Positions 1 to 11,325 of a stretch of DNA of 64,000 bases are shown here, one piece after another (the first letter of the stretch is position 1; each line of letters opens with the position of its first letter). This DNA is from Artemia franciscana (taxonomy: Eukaryota; Arthropoda; Branchiopoda; Anostraca; Artemiidae), in contig NC_088883.1 in the NCBI RefSeq assembly GCF_032884065.1, positions 26,673,355 through 26,737,354 on the forward strand, in the 5' to 3' direction. The notes below the pieces were generated by a model that had not been told where the DNA came from, ran no database searches, and saw only the letters and a program-made list of their open reading frames with translations. Both the position numbers and the translations under genes were made by a program.

Positions 1-260
1 GTACTTTATAGAGATGGAGCTCCAATTCCCAAAAACTATATTTAGATCAAATGTTTTCTATCCATGGAGAAGTCAAATCGGGAAAGCCAATTCTTTAGGA
101 TATTTAGTTTTTCTTATAGGAGGAAATGGAAACTTCGAGGGAGGGTGTAAAGAGGCCTTGAATAGATTAGGCTGGAGGAGGACCGTGCGTAGCTTTGTTG
201 GCCTCAGGCGGCTTGATGCTGCAGTGAACTATTAGTAGTAGTAGCAGTAGTTTACATAAT
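1..260 (+). repeat. LINE 3'-end fragment with TAG-type tail
   Basis: The segment around 165-230 reads LGWRRTVRSFVGLRRLDA, then a stop and a short (TAG/AGT)n run. The same block recurs near 29860-29970 and 39270-39370 with the same kind of tail. A coding end followed by a short-unit tail fits the 3' end of a non-LTR retrotransposon. I infer an RTE-like or related endonuclease-type LINE from memory of similar arthropod elements. It is a 5'-truncated relic. Confidence 0.5.
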
Positions 261-570
261 GGTTTAAATAAATAAGTTTCGAAACTTGATAATCCTTTTG
301 TGGACGAGTCAATATTTAGGCGACAAAATTTTTTTTGCAATCTTATTCTTTTCCCTGAACATCATATTTGAGTCCACTTGCCCTCCAAAAACAGATCAAA
401 GTTTCAATTCAACTCCCCAGTCGTCTTCCGGAATAATTATTTCGGAAAAAAAAGTGTTGAATGGTATGGCTGATTCAATTTTGATAGTATGGGTGATTAT
501 ACTGGCTTTTGATTTACCTCGCTATTTCACGTGATTAAACTAGAAGTTCTAGCGGGGCTAATAGTGCTAA
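261..570. other. Unassigned spacer
   Basis: AT-rich sequence between the LINE tail and the 303-bp array. I see no splice-framed exon and no repeat shared with the rest of the window. Confidence 0.4.
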
Positions 571-1465
571 AACTTTTTGGAGGATTGGAGAAACTTTTTT
601 GGCCTGAACATTTCTTCTTGATCCCCATAAATCGTTCCCAAGAGTGTACAGTTATGGTATTTTGATAACTTTGGAACGCATGTGCTGATTGTGCCAAAAC
701 TTTTAAACAGATTAGAGACGGGAATCTATAAACCGTTCTGTTTGGTTCCTTCCGCGATTGAATATTCAACACTTACTCACCCCCCTTCTCAACCGAAATT
801 CCCCGAAAGTTTCAAATTGATCGTCAATTGAAACTTTCCCAGTATCCCGTTCCCAGGATTTTGGCCTGACTTTTTTGCCAGGATTTTGGCCAAAACTTTT
901 TTTGGCCTGAACATTTCTTCTTGATCCCCATAAATCGTTCCCAAGAGTGTACAGTTATGGTATTTTAATAACTTTGGCACGCATGGGCTGATTGTGCCAA
1001 AACTTTTAAACAGATTAGAGACGGGAATCTATAAACCGTTCTGTTTGCTTCCTTCCGCGATTGAATATTCAACACTTACTCACCCCCCTTCTCAACCGAA
1101 ATTCCCCGAAAGTTTCAAATTGATCCTCAATTGAAACTTTCCCAGTATCCCGTTCCCAGGATTTTGGCCTGACTTTTTTGCCAGGATTTTGGCCAAAACT
1201 TTTTTTGGCCTGAACATTTCTTCTTGATCCCCATAAATCGTTCCCAAGAGTGTACAGTTATGGTATTTTAATAACTGGCACGCATGGGCTGATTGTGCCA
1301 AAACTTTTAAACAGATTAGAGACGGGAATCTATAAACCGTTCTGTTTGCTTCCTTCCGCGATTGAATATTCAACACTTACTCACCCCCCTTCTCAACCGA
1401 AATTCCCAGAAAGTTTCAAATTGATCCTCAATTGAAACTTTCCCAGTATCCCGTTCCCAGGATAC
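570..1465. repeat. 303-bp tandem array, three copies
   Basis: The landmark ggcctgaacatttcttc starts at 601, 904 and 1207, giving an exact 303-bp period. Copies are nearly identical; the third has a 2-bp deletion. Each copy repeats the blocks 'ccataaatcgttcccaagag' and 'accgttctgtttg'. The array ends near 1462. Short open frames here repeat with the unit, so they are not genes. Confidence 0.9.
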
Positions 1466-1844
1466 TGCAGGTTCACTGCTTTCATCACCTGGCACCATAG
1501 ACTGATTTTTTATTTACCTTGATATTAAACTGCGAATACATTATAGGTCCCATAAGGGGCTTATAATGCAAAGATATTTGAGTGGATAAGAGAAAAATAT
1601 TTTTAGCCCCAGCCCCTCTGCTCCCTTTCCTCAGGTCAAATTGAAGTCCTCTCGCCCCCCTCCCCACACCACACTTCCTGATAGTTTGAACTTAATATCC
1701 CATGTCATTCCCGAGATGTTGCACATGCACTAATTTGGTAATGTGGTATTATTTAGCGTATTTTGACTTACTTGACCACCTTAACGTGAATAGATTCCAA
1801 CCCTAATAGGGGATTATAATGCAAGAAACTTTAGGTGATTCGGA
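1466..1844. repeat. Diverged relative of the 331-bp repeat
   Basis: The stretch near 1590-1690 (ttttagccccagcccctctg, then a 'tcaaattgaagtcc' block) looks like an older copy of the 331-bp unit that follows. The rest is AT-rich with no exon visible. Confidence 0.45.
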
Positions 1845-2515
1845 AACATAATATATTTGGCTATACCCCAACACAAAATTTGGAGTCCCACTGCCCCACC
1901 CTCTTTTTCCTACTGCGCTACCCGGAAGTTTCAACTCTGTTAACCAAGGTGTTTCTGATGTATTTTTTGTGCTTTTTGATTCGTCTCGATACTTAACTGT
2001 GAATAGATTTCGTAGGTTCTATAGCACCTTATGTGGTAAAAGCCTTATGATGTAGCATAGACAAAAGTTTTAACCCCTTCCCCACTCGACAAAATTTGAA
2101 GTCCAAATTTTGCCCCATCCATCTTTTTAATGTCCACAATAATGACTGAAAGTTGGAGCTTCATCCCGCAAGCTCTTGCGGCTATAATATATTTAGCCCC
2201 AACACAAAATTTGAAGTCCCACTGCCCCTCCCTCTTTTTCCTACTGCGCTACCCGGAAGTTTCAACTCTGTTAACCAAGGTTTTTCTTATTTATTTTTTG
2301 TGCTTTTTGATTCGTCTCGATACTTAATTGTGAATAGATTTCGTAGGTTCTATAGCACCTTATGTGGTAAAAGCCTGATTATGTAGCAGAGACAAAAAAT
2401 TTTTAACCCCTTCCCCACTCGACAAAATTTGAAGTCCAAATTTTGCCCCATTCATCTTTTTAATGTCAACAATAATGCCTGAAAGTTGCAGCTTCATTCC
2501 GCAAGCTCTTACCAG
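1845..2515. repeat. 331-bp direct duplication
   Basis: The block acacaaaatttggagtccc near 1871 recurs near 2202, a 331-bp period. Two adjacent copies share the phrases 'ctactgcgctacccggaag' and 'cgtaggttctatagcacc' and end in 'cgcaagctctt'. They differ at a few per cent of sites. Open frames here are read-throughs of the repeat. Confidence 0.88.
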
Positions 2516-3300
2516 AATGTTTCATATAGGCTACTTCGATGACCTGAATATACATAGTATGTTTTAATATACCTTCCCCCTTCTCATGTCAAAATTTCGG
2601 ATATAGTTGATCATTCTCCCCCCCCCCAAATAAAAAATTTAAATAAGAAAATTCTGTAATACTTAATTCGATCCCCCAAAGTGTTCCTAAGTTATTGCGG
2701 ATAATTTGAAACCTTGGGTGCACATATCATATTTTGATTTATTCATGCATGCGTGTCGTTCCAGAGTATATCGTAGAGAAGCTAGGAGCCTAGGCCTTAC
2801 AGAAGATTCCAAAGAGCTCCTATTGATCGAAAAACCAAGACTGAAAGGACCGCCTGTTTTACTGAAACTTTTTTGCGAAAAATCACTTTTGGCCTTTTTT
2901 GGGCCCCTTTCTGGGTGCAGATCTTGCTCTGATACAATTTTTGGTATGTTAGGTTGCTCTTGGTGCAATAACTTATGGCTCTAAGCTGAAAACTGATAGG
3001 AACAAGCTTTTTCGGAGATAGCAAGAAGTCACTAAACTAGAATTTTACTAAATCCAATCAAATTTTGAAATGATAAAATTTCAGAATACAAACAATAAAT
3101 AAAGAATACAAGATTTGTTTTAATTTCGTGAAAATATAACATTTTTGACTTTATTACATTCATAAAATACCGAGGACATCAAAAAATCATCTTGCGTTCT
3201 GGACCCCATCTTAAGTCTGTGAATACGTGAAAGTCAAAGTTTTGATTTTTTTTTTCTAATAGGAAGTTTTAAGGGCAGCATGACGTCTTTGTCTGTATTG
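2516..3300. other. Unassigned, possibly old transposon sequence
   Basis: Overlapping open frames of 75-93 codons lie near 2690-3020 on both strands. None has a recognisable domain or splice sites and I make no gene call. Confidence 0.3.
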
Positions 3301-3690
3301 TAACATCGTGAAAAAATATGCAAAACTAAATACAAAATTTTTATTAATGCTGTTCGTATATAAAAATTTAAACAGTAACAATTTGTTAATTACCAATTAC
3401 AATTATAACTTCAACGGAAAGCAAGATCTTCTTAAGCTATTTGGTTGTATTTTTTGCTGCTTAATTTTTGCTGACTATTCAACTTTTTTTTTTTTTTTAA
3501 TTTAGCACCCACTAGTCCATTACTGTAAAAAACTACATAAGTGCAAGTGGATGCCTTTTTTTATTAAATAAAATTCCAAAGTTTGCTAATTTTTGAAGAC
3601 ATATATCGTTGTTCAAATTTCCACTTGACGGATTCAAATAACCATTTCTTTTCCGCTGTCCTTGGTACTTTGAGATCTGTATTCCTTCTG
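3300..3690 (+). repeat. Dispersed repeat family T, copy 1
   Basis: A T-run, then 'gcacccact', 'aaaaaactac' and the closing block 'tgtccttggtacttt', match in order the copies at about 37490-37860 and 49600-50010. I see no coding capacity. The end of this family has become a tandem satellite in the 37-39 kb copy. Confidence 0.6.
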
Positions 3691-4460
3691 TAAGTTTTTA
3701 ATCATTTTTTGTCGCCCTATCTTTTTAACGTTTCAATATAAAACGACAAATTTCCTATAAATCAACATATGCAACTCAGCACAAACCATCTACCAGATTA
3801 CATTTTTGAAATTTCCTTTGTGCTTTTTAGGTTGAAAAGAAAAACATGCTGAAGATATAAAACTTTAGTCATAATTTTTTTTTTTCAAAACATGTGTAGA
3901 TCATTCTCTAATGAAACCTAAGCAATATCATAGTTCTGGATATGTGAATAGATAAATAAGATAGGTGTAATAATAACAACAATAGAAGTATGTTGTCTTT
4001 TTGGTGCAAGTTTCAGATTTTGATTGTCGCAAAAGAGCAGGTTTTGTAGATAATACAAATTTTTTGGCACCCACAAAATGTTAATTCGTATTTTTCTTGA
4101 AATAATTCAAAGACAAGTCATTTTGCTTTCGATAAGTATTGTAAAGCAAATTATCTAGGAAAGCTTTTGGCATAGCCAAAAACATACCTTACCTGTACAA
4201 AAAACTTTCATTTTAACCATTGGCTTTCACTCTTAAAACTGAACTAATTTGAACTGAAAATTTATCATGAACTTCCTATTTTACTACCTTCTTTAGCTCC
4301 TCCCTTGTCCTTTCGCTTTTTACCAAGAAGTCATAATAGGTTAACGTCTTACATTTTGGAATGCTGACCTTGAAACACGGAAGTTAAAAGAGTTCAAACA
4401 AATTTCAAGAATTCAAAATTTGTTAGTATTTTTTGTGCGGCTCTCGATTCTACATCTAAA
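3691..4460. other. Unassigned; possible gene 1 upstream region
   Basis: AT-rich sequence without a repeat or exon that I can identify. If the ATG exon at 4461 is right, the promoter lies here, but no clear TATA box is visible just upstream. Confidence 0.3.
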
Positions 4461-4463
4461 ATG
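4461..4463 (+). CDS. Gene 1, putative ATG-only first coding exon
   Basis: Here 'atctaaaatg' is followed at once by the strong donor GTAAGC. The next exon (6304-6466) starts in frame 0 and opens with a hydrophobic stretch that lacks its own Met. Joining ATG to it gives M-QISSVISLLLVFSAVLLGFALG, a typical signal peptide. Arthropod secreted-protein genes often split the start codon from the rest of the signal peptide in this way. The phase fit is seen in the sequence; use of this particular ATG is inferred, and another upstream ATG|GT could serve. Confidence 0.4.
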
Positions 4464-4730
4464 GTAAGCGAAATTTACCCCTTTTTTTAAAAATTGAATT
4501 ACTTTCATTTCAGGCACTAATTTCACAGAAACTGGGGAGTGAACAAAATATGTGGAATAACCTTTGCCCTAGCCCTTAGTTCATTATCTGTTTTGAATCA
4601 AAATTAATAAGGTTAATGTTTAATCGGCCCTCACCCTTTCCTGTTAGTTTCAAGCATTTATGAAAAATAAATCTTTGCAATAAAAAGCATAAAAACGTGC
4701 ATTTACCTTTATACCTAACTGTTATAAAAA

Positions 4731-4733
<3 letters not shown>

Positions 4734-4815
<82 letters not shown>
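4734..4815. repeat. (TA)n tract
   Basis: About 80 bp of alternating TA inside the first intron of gene 1. It abuts a copy of family S. Confidence 0.97.
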
Positions 4816-5284
4816 GTGAATAAAAAAAATCACCGGTGCAACAGCACAGATACAGAAACAAACACGCACCATAAAACCAAACATAAAATATGTAAACTAT
4901 AAAAAGTAATAATAAATATTAGATAATATATAATAAATAATATATAAATTATAGTAAATTATAAATAATAGATAATATAAAAAATTGACACATAAACAAA
5001 AAAGAAAGAGAGAAGGAAAAAGGAAGACTGTTTTCCTACTTTAGTAATTAATATAGATAAGTACTTGAACGAGGCATTAACTTTACTCATCCATCCAATT
5101 ACATAGGTCAAACAGCATGACCATACACAATCAACCGCAAAGAATAATCTATGGACAGGCAGTCGTGTCGTAAGTAAGTATAAGTCGTCATATACCGAAT
5201 AATTAAAGCAATAAATCAGACAAATAGTTCAAAGGCGACCACCCAACACAAAGACTCATCAGGCGAATACACAGGATCCCCTAT

Positions 5285-6303
<1,019 letters not shown>

Positions 6304-6466
6304 CAAATTTCCTCCGTCATCTCTTTGCTCCTTGTTTTTTCTGCTGTTTTGCTTGGATTCGCTCTTGGTCAACCTCCAAACAGTTATCAGCCATACAGGC
6401 GGCCAGGTGGTAGCCCGTATCAGTTTATGGGCAATCAAGCCCCCTCTTTTGATGAAGAATTGGCAG
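6304..6466 (+). CDS. Gene 1 exon 2: signal peptide and Pro/Gln/Tyr-rich start
   Basis: Bounded by acceptor ...tttcag and donor |GTAAGG. It opens in phase 0 (54 codons plus 1 nt). Residues 1-22 are hydrophobic (ISSVISLLLVFSAVLLGFAL) with a likely cleavage before QPP. The mature start continues NSYQPYRRPGGSPYQF and then acidic SFDEELA. No Met lies upstream in frame within the exon, so the start is in an earlier exon, probably 4461. The trailing G joins AT of the next exon to make Asp. The product is probably secreted or membrane-inserted. I do not recognise the family; low-complexity proline/glutamine content is common in arthropod extracellular proteins. The whole model predicts about 216 residues. 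Confidence 0.75.
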
Positions 6467-7139
6467 GTAAGGTCCAGTCTATGCAACTTTTTGCAACTGG
6501 GTTTTATTTCTATTGACCTTGAAATTTTAGTCACTTGAGGATTGCGAGACGGGTTTTAAACGCCCCACCCAAGTTCCAAGGTGTCGGCACTGCGTGCCGA
6601 CACCTTGGAACTATGGGCTTCCTTTGCGTCTTAATCAACTTAATCACCGCATTTGTCGGTACACTGGACGATTTCGTTGGTATATTATTTATTCTCTCCC
6701 CCTGAACTCTAAACCCTAGCTTCGCCTCTGAGGGGGGGGGGATATATTAGCCTTATTAGCCATTAACTATTAAGCACCTAGGGTTTAAAATATGTAATCT
6801 TACAATCTGGAAGTATACTAAATATAATTTTTCAGGCTAAATTGTACGCAAAAATTTTACGGGCTGAGGGTTTTTTTTCAGCGAGGATGGAACTATCTGG
6901 AGGGAAATTGACAGGGGGTGTACTTTACGTTGGATGAAATGTTCATGGAGAAGTTTCCCGCCATATGGGTATATTTCATGGAGGCTGAGCCAGACTTGCC
7001 TGCATTACTCGAAAAAAGAACATCAGTTAAATAAAAAAAGAAAAATTTAAAGGGTTTCCCACTCTTCAATATTTTGCTCTTTATGCTAAAGTCCGACTGT
7101 TTGTCCTAATATTTAAGAAAAGCTGCTGATTCGCTGGGG
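6467..7139. other. Intron 2 of gene 1 with a perfect 19-bp hairpin
   Basis: A 19-bp perfect inverted repeat (arms 6572-6590 and 6594-6612, spacer tgc) stands out in AT-rich intron. The region 6880-6980 holds degenerate GGAAA/TTTCCC phrases like those at 18700, 30200 and 39820. No exon seen. Confidence 0.55.
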
Positions 7140-7320
7140 CCGTTTAACGGGGTAAGAAGCTTTTTTAAAAGTGCTAATAGCTTTAGCGTAAAGAGTAAGG
7201 TATTGAGAAGGGAGTAACCCTTCATATAGGGAATAATTTCTGTTCGTTTAGAGTTTTAATGTTGCTCCTTATTTTCAGTTAGAAAAACTTGTTTGTTTTA
7301 TGTTTAATCCTATCTATTAT
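7140..7320 (+). repeat. Family X 5' fragment
   Basis: It carries 'ctttagcgtaaagagtaagg', 'aatttctgttcgttt' and 'gttgctccttattttcagtt', the conserved head of family X seen also near 8230, 28380 and 56030. Confidence 0.7.
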
Positions 7321-7574
7321 CCTTATATATCCTTGCCTTCAAGAGAGTTTATTTCAATTAATTTCCGTACGTTTCTTAGTAGAAAAGGCGTCTGATTGGT
7401 TGATGGTATTCACATAACATCACTTTCAGCCAATCAAAGATCTGTCCAACCAACAAACCTACGATAATTAATTGTAATAATTTCTATTGAACGCACGTTT
7501 AAAAAAGAAATTTAGCCGGTTTAAAAATAACCAATCGTCAAGACTTCCTGCACATAAGTAACATTACTGGTACT

Positions 7575-7745
7575 ATGAGCAAGGGCATTCAGGATTTTAT
7601 TCGGCGGGTGGGGCTACAAAACCCTTAAAACAAGCAACACAATGTTTTTATATGTATTTTGTTACGTTTTTGCGAGTCAGACAAAGATCTTAGGGGGAGT
7701 GGGTTCAAAAAAGGTATCCCACTCACCTGAATACAGCCTTGACCA
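7575..7745. repeat. MITE-like family V copy
   Basis: A G-rich phrase, then 'tatgtattttgttacgtttt' and 'gcgagtcag', then a C/G-rich end running into 'gaatacagcct'. The same order occurs near 26695-26885, 33825-34025 and 44635-44810. No coding capacity; I infer a non-autonomous DNA element. Confidence 0.55.
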
Positions 7746-8059
7746 TTAGCCTCCCTCTTAAATCCCTTCTCATGCATAATGAAAAGGGGGGACTCCCTAA
7801 AATGTCGTCATTTTTGCCTTGATTTAATTTTTTTAAATAGGACTATAGGATTTCCCTGTGTTATTTCATTAAGTTGTCTCCCTTTGCCTTTTACTCTGTA
7901 TTTATTGATTAGCAATTAAAGACAGTCTCCCTGCCACAAATCCAGCCCCTCCCCCTCCTACCTTGTCTTTAAATAAATTCGTTCATTCATCTCCTAGTTT
8001 TGGGTTTTTTGTACTTATTATATTTTTATATCATCCTAGAGTCAGTTTTTATACTGATT

Positions 8060-9670
8060 AAATTTGAAAAAAAACTGTTTTTTTTTAACTGAAAGCAAGG
8101 AACGACATTAAAACTTAAAATGAACAGAAATTACTCCGTGTGTGAAAGGGGCTGTTCCCTTCTCAACGCCCCGCTCTTTACGCTAAAGTTTGACTCTTTC
8201 TCTCAATTCTATTTTATTAAACAGTAAAAAACTTTAGCGTAATGAGCGGGGCATTCAGAAGGGAACAGCTCCTTTCATACACGGAGTAATTTCTGTTCGT
8301 TCTAAGTTTTAATGTCGCTCCTTGCTTTCAGTTAAAAAAAAAAACAGTTTTTTCTAATGTAATTTCTGAACGTTTTTGAATTAATGCATGTTTGATTTTG
8401 GCTCTCCGCGTATAAATTATTAAAATGAAATTTGTATATTTATTCTTTTTTCGCTAAATGGCTTTCTCTTTGTTTTGATCAGACCGTTTTGAGAAAAAGG
8501 AGTGGGGGAGGAGGCCTTGTTGCCCTCCAATTTTTCGGTTATTTAAAAAGGCAGCTAGAACTTTTAATCTTTAACGAACGTTTTTAATAGTAAAAAATAA
8601 ACGTAACTTAAGAATTAACTTCTGTAACGAACTTCTATGTTCGTATATTTTTATTATGTATATGAGGGGGTTTGTCCCATTGCTAATACGTAGAATAAAT
8701 AGTTGAAATTACTAAAAATACTTTAGCGTAAAGAGCGAGGTATTTAGTAGGAGAAGAACCTCTCATATATGTAATAATCTCTGTTCGTTTTAAGTTTTAA
8801 TGCTACTCCTTACTTTCAGTTGATAAAACTTTTTTATATTTATTTTTTAATTGTTTTTTTATAATAATACTAGAAAATCCTGCGCCCCCTTCATTGAATT
8901 TCTCTTCCCCCATGACATGTTTCTCCAATAAAAGATCCTCCCACATAGCCCCCTCCCCTCAATCCCCCGGACAAAAAAATGCCCCTCAAAACGTCTGTAC
9001 ATTTTCCAATAACCATTACTGTATGTAAACACTGATCAAAGTTTGTAACTTGCAGCCCCTCCCCCGGGGACTGTTGGGGAATAAGTCATCCCCAAAAACA
9101 TAGTTATTGCGGTTTCCGACTATGCTGAACAAATGGCTATCTCAAAATTTTGATCCGTTGACTTTTGGAAAAAAATGAGCGTAGGAGGGGGCCTAGGTAC
9201 CCTCCAATTTTTTTGGTCACTTAAAAAGGGAACTAGAACTTTTCATTTCTGTAAGAATGAGCCCTCTTACGACATTCTGGGACCATTTGGTCGATACGAT
9301 GACCCCTGGAAAAAAAAAAAAACAAATAAACACGCACCCGTGATCGGTCTTCTGGCAAAAAAATACGAAGTTCCACATTATTTTAGATAGGAGCTTGAAA
9401 CTTTTACAATAGGGTTATCTTATACGCTAAATGCTATGGTGTGATTTTCATTAAGATTCCATGGCTTTTAGGGGGTGTTTTCCCTATTTTCCAAAATAAG
9501 GCAAATTTTCTCAGGTTCGTAACTTTTGATAAGTAAGAATAAATTTGATGACACTTAGGCTATATATTTTAAATCAGCATTAAAAAAACCCATTCTTTTG
9601 GTGTATCTTTTAGTATCAAAATTCCGTTTTTTTAGAGTTTCGGTTACAATTGAGCCGGGGTCCATCAGAT
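8060..9670 (+). mobile_element. Family X, near full-length non-autonomous element
   Basis: About 1.6 kb collinear with 55975-57535. It starts with a fold-back (8068-8352) and passes through 'gtatatgaggggg', 'atggctatctc' and 'aggagcttgaaactttta'. It ends 'gagtttcggttac...ttgagccggg'. Partial copies lie at 5285, 7140, 10555, 28000-29345 and (minus) 40139. No transposase-size frame is present, so it would need proteins from elsewhere. The superfamily cannot be told from the ends visible here. Confidence 0.75.
8068..8352. repeat. Inverted repeat (fold-back) in family X
   Basis: The left arm runs from a poly(A/T) and 'aactgaaagcaaggaacgac' to 'ccgctctttacgctaaagtt'. The right arm is nearly its reverse complement, from 'aactttagcgtaatgagcgg' to 'cgctccttgctttcagtt'. 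Arms are about 115 bp with about 45 bp between. Confidence 0.85.
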
Positions 9671-9812
9671 GTTTGATCATATTTCGTTTCGGTGCCAGTC
9701 TAACAGTGGAATCCGTCTGTGATATTCTCTGTGTATGCCGTACAATTATAACTTAATTTATTTTAGCTTTTTTAAATTTATTTAATAGGCCAAAATTCAA
9801 TTATACTTTCAG

Positions 9813-9950
9813 ATGAGTCACCTGCACCACTGAATCAGCAGAATATGGGTAATCAACAGACAAGCTACTTGACACCGGATCAGGTAACCCCATACCCTCC
9901 TTCTCTACTGATGGCCTCCGCCCCTTCTCCTGCTTATTCTAGCTTTATGA
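9813..9950 (+). CDS. Gene 1 exon 3: Pro/Gln/Ser-rich linker
   Basis: Acceptor 'tatactttcag' and donor |GTAAGT flank a 138-nt open block. Phase fits on both sides: G+AT gives Asp at the 5' junction and A+GA gives Arg at the 3' junction. The peptide runs ESPAPLNQQNMGNQQTSYLT and then PDQVTPYPPSLLMASAPSPA, a low-complexity, probably disordered linker without cysteines. The exon is too short to stand out as an open frame; it is supported by splice signals, phase and composition that matches both neighbours. Confidence 0.72.
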
Positions 9951-10387
9951 GTAAGTATTATGTATATATTTCTCATTGACTGGTTGAAAAATATCTCCGT
10001 CTGTGGTTTTGTTCCTTTGATTTTTTATTCTCTTTTCAGTTTTTAGTTTCTCGTTCGTCATGAATGCTGCCTTATAATTTGTTTAAACTTTAATCTAAAA
10101 AAATATCGCTTTAGTAAGATGCAAAAATTTTGGAATAGAATGATTGTAGGATACTGTGAAAGAACACCCTAACTGCAGACTGAAAATTATTCCCGAATCT
10201 TCAGACTAGATACAAACTGAGGAATATAATTTGGGGAATACAAACAATCAAAAAGTCCAAAAACAAGAAAATAGCTTACAAATTTTGGTATATCATAAGA
10301 GAAACCGCCAAAATCTTGGTTACAGGGTCTCATGCAATAAAAAAACGAAAACGAAAGAAAACGATTTACATTTCTTGGCCTTTCATC
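9951..10387. other. Intron 3 of gene 1, left part
   Basis: AT-rich intron with no exon or repeat that I can name. Confidence 0.4.
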
Positions 10388-10505
10388 CAGGAAGTACAAT
10401 GGGGGTTGGGGCCAGCCATTCTGTACTTTCGCACACCCTTCCTGTTTACCCTCCCCAGATTTCTCCAGGTACCCATTCACAGTTGGATCGACTCTGACCT
10501 AGCTT
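10388..10505 (-). repeat. SINE-family fragment
   Basis: On the minus strand, 'gggtacctggagaaatctgg', 'gtaaacaggaagggtgtgcg' and 'gtacttcctggatgaa' match the body of the tRNA-headed element at 54660-54946. The tRNA-like head is absent here. Confidence 0.55.
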
Positions 10506-10554
10506 GCAGAGTCACAGAAACTAATTTTGTCATTGAAATTGAACATTAACATTA

Positions 10555-10630
10555 AAACCTAAAACGAACAGGCTATACGAGGGGGACTTCCCCCTCCATA
10601 ACACCCACTTTATACGCTAAGGTTTTATTT
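10555..10630 (-). repeat. Family X scrap
   Basis: It contains 'cattaaaacctaaaacgaac' and 'ctttatacgctaaggttt', the reverse complement of the family X head. Confidence 0.5.
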
Positions 10631-10889
10631 GGATTTACTAAAAGCACTTATGTGTGTATAAATGTAGTTAATAGGTAATAATAAGTGTTTTAGGTTTCTC
10701 TTTAAAACATTTGAATTGAAAATTTTATTCTTTGAAGTAAATGTGCATCAACTAAATCTCCTACTTTTGAACGAGTGGAAAAAATACACTTTATGCCACA
10801 CCAACCATCATTATGTTTGTGCAATCTTTCATAAAGCATTGAGGGCAAAAAGTCTAATTCATGGTTGTCCTCTTAAGGGCAACCTCGTA

Positions 10890-10891
<2 letters not shown>

Positions 10892-10931
<40 letters not shown>
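10892..10931. repeat. (TA)n flank of Helitron 1, 3' side
   Basis: Forty bp of TA touch the CTAG terminus of the Helitron. With 12963-13043 they look like two halves of one split tract. Confidence 0.9.
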
Positions 10932-10932
<1 letters not shown>

Positions 10933-10996
10933 TAGCTGTTGGGGTGGCGCTTCGCGCCACCCCAACACCTAGTTGGTGGGGGCGCTTCGCGCCCCC
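10932..10996 (-). repeat. Two tandem Helitron 3' termini
   Basis: Outer end: stem 10954-10966 with 10938-10950 (13 bp, 3-nt loop), then CTAG at 10932-10935. Inner end: stem 10989-10996 with 10978-10985 (8 bp), then CTAG at 10969-10972. Both hairpins share the GCGC-GAA-GCGC core, so the terminus is doubled. Confidence 0.8.
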
Positions 10997-11109
10997 CCCA
11001 AGCCCCCCCCGCGCGCGTAAGTCGTTACGCGCCATAATAGTTACGCGCCATTGTAGTTGTGTCCCTATGTCCCACCTGTGAATATAGATATATATATATA
11101 TATATGGTT

Positions 11110-11325
11110 TTAACTACGTAAAACTTGCGAATATACAACATTCTTTGCTGTCCCATTGTCTTTGCATATAAATAGATTGTCAGGTTTACCGACTCTTGAA
11201 CATGCAACATATAATGGTCCATGGGAAAACAATCTGTATTCAGATCTATACCTCATGATTCTAATGATTGCCCTTGAGCTTTGTTGATGGTGATTGCTAA
11301 TCGACCATTCCCTGTCCCGGTGTCC
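11110..11325 (-). pseudogene. Helitron helicase C-terminal fragment
   Basis: The minus strand reads RLAITINKAQGQSLE, then [16 protein letters not shown] and NVVYSQVL. These are the last conserved segments of the Pif1-like helicase of Helitron RepHel proteins (motif VI region, Q-x-LYVA-x-SR-V). A stop follows SLES and a 1-nt loss shifts the frame near FSHG. Helitron 2 keeps the same segment at about 22262-22460. The element's internal (TA)n follows. Only about 70 codons of a protein normally well over 1000 residues remain, so this is a fossil. Confidence 0.8.

Noticed and set aside
2687-3024. Overlapping 75-93-codon frames on both strands
   Set aside because: No domain, signal peptide or splice support; overlapping frames on opposite strands suggest chance.
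6572-6612. Hairpin as a Helitron 3' end
   Set aside because: No CTRR follows within about 15 nt on either strand and no Helitron sequence is nearby.
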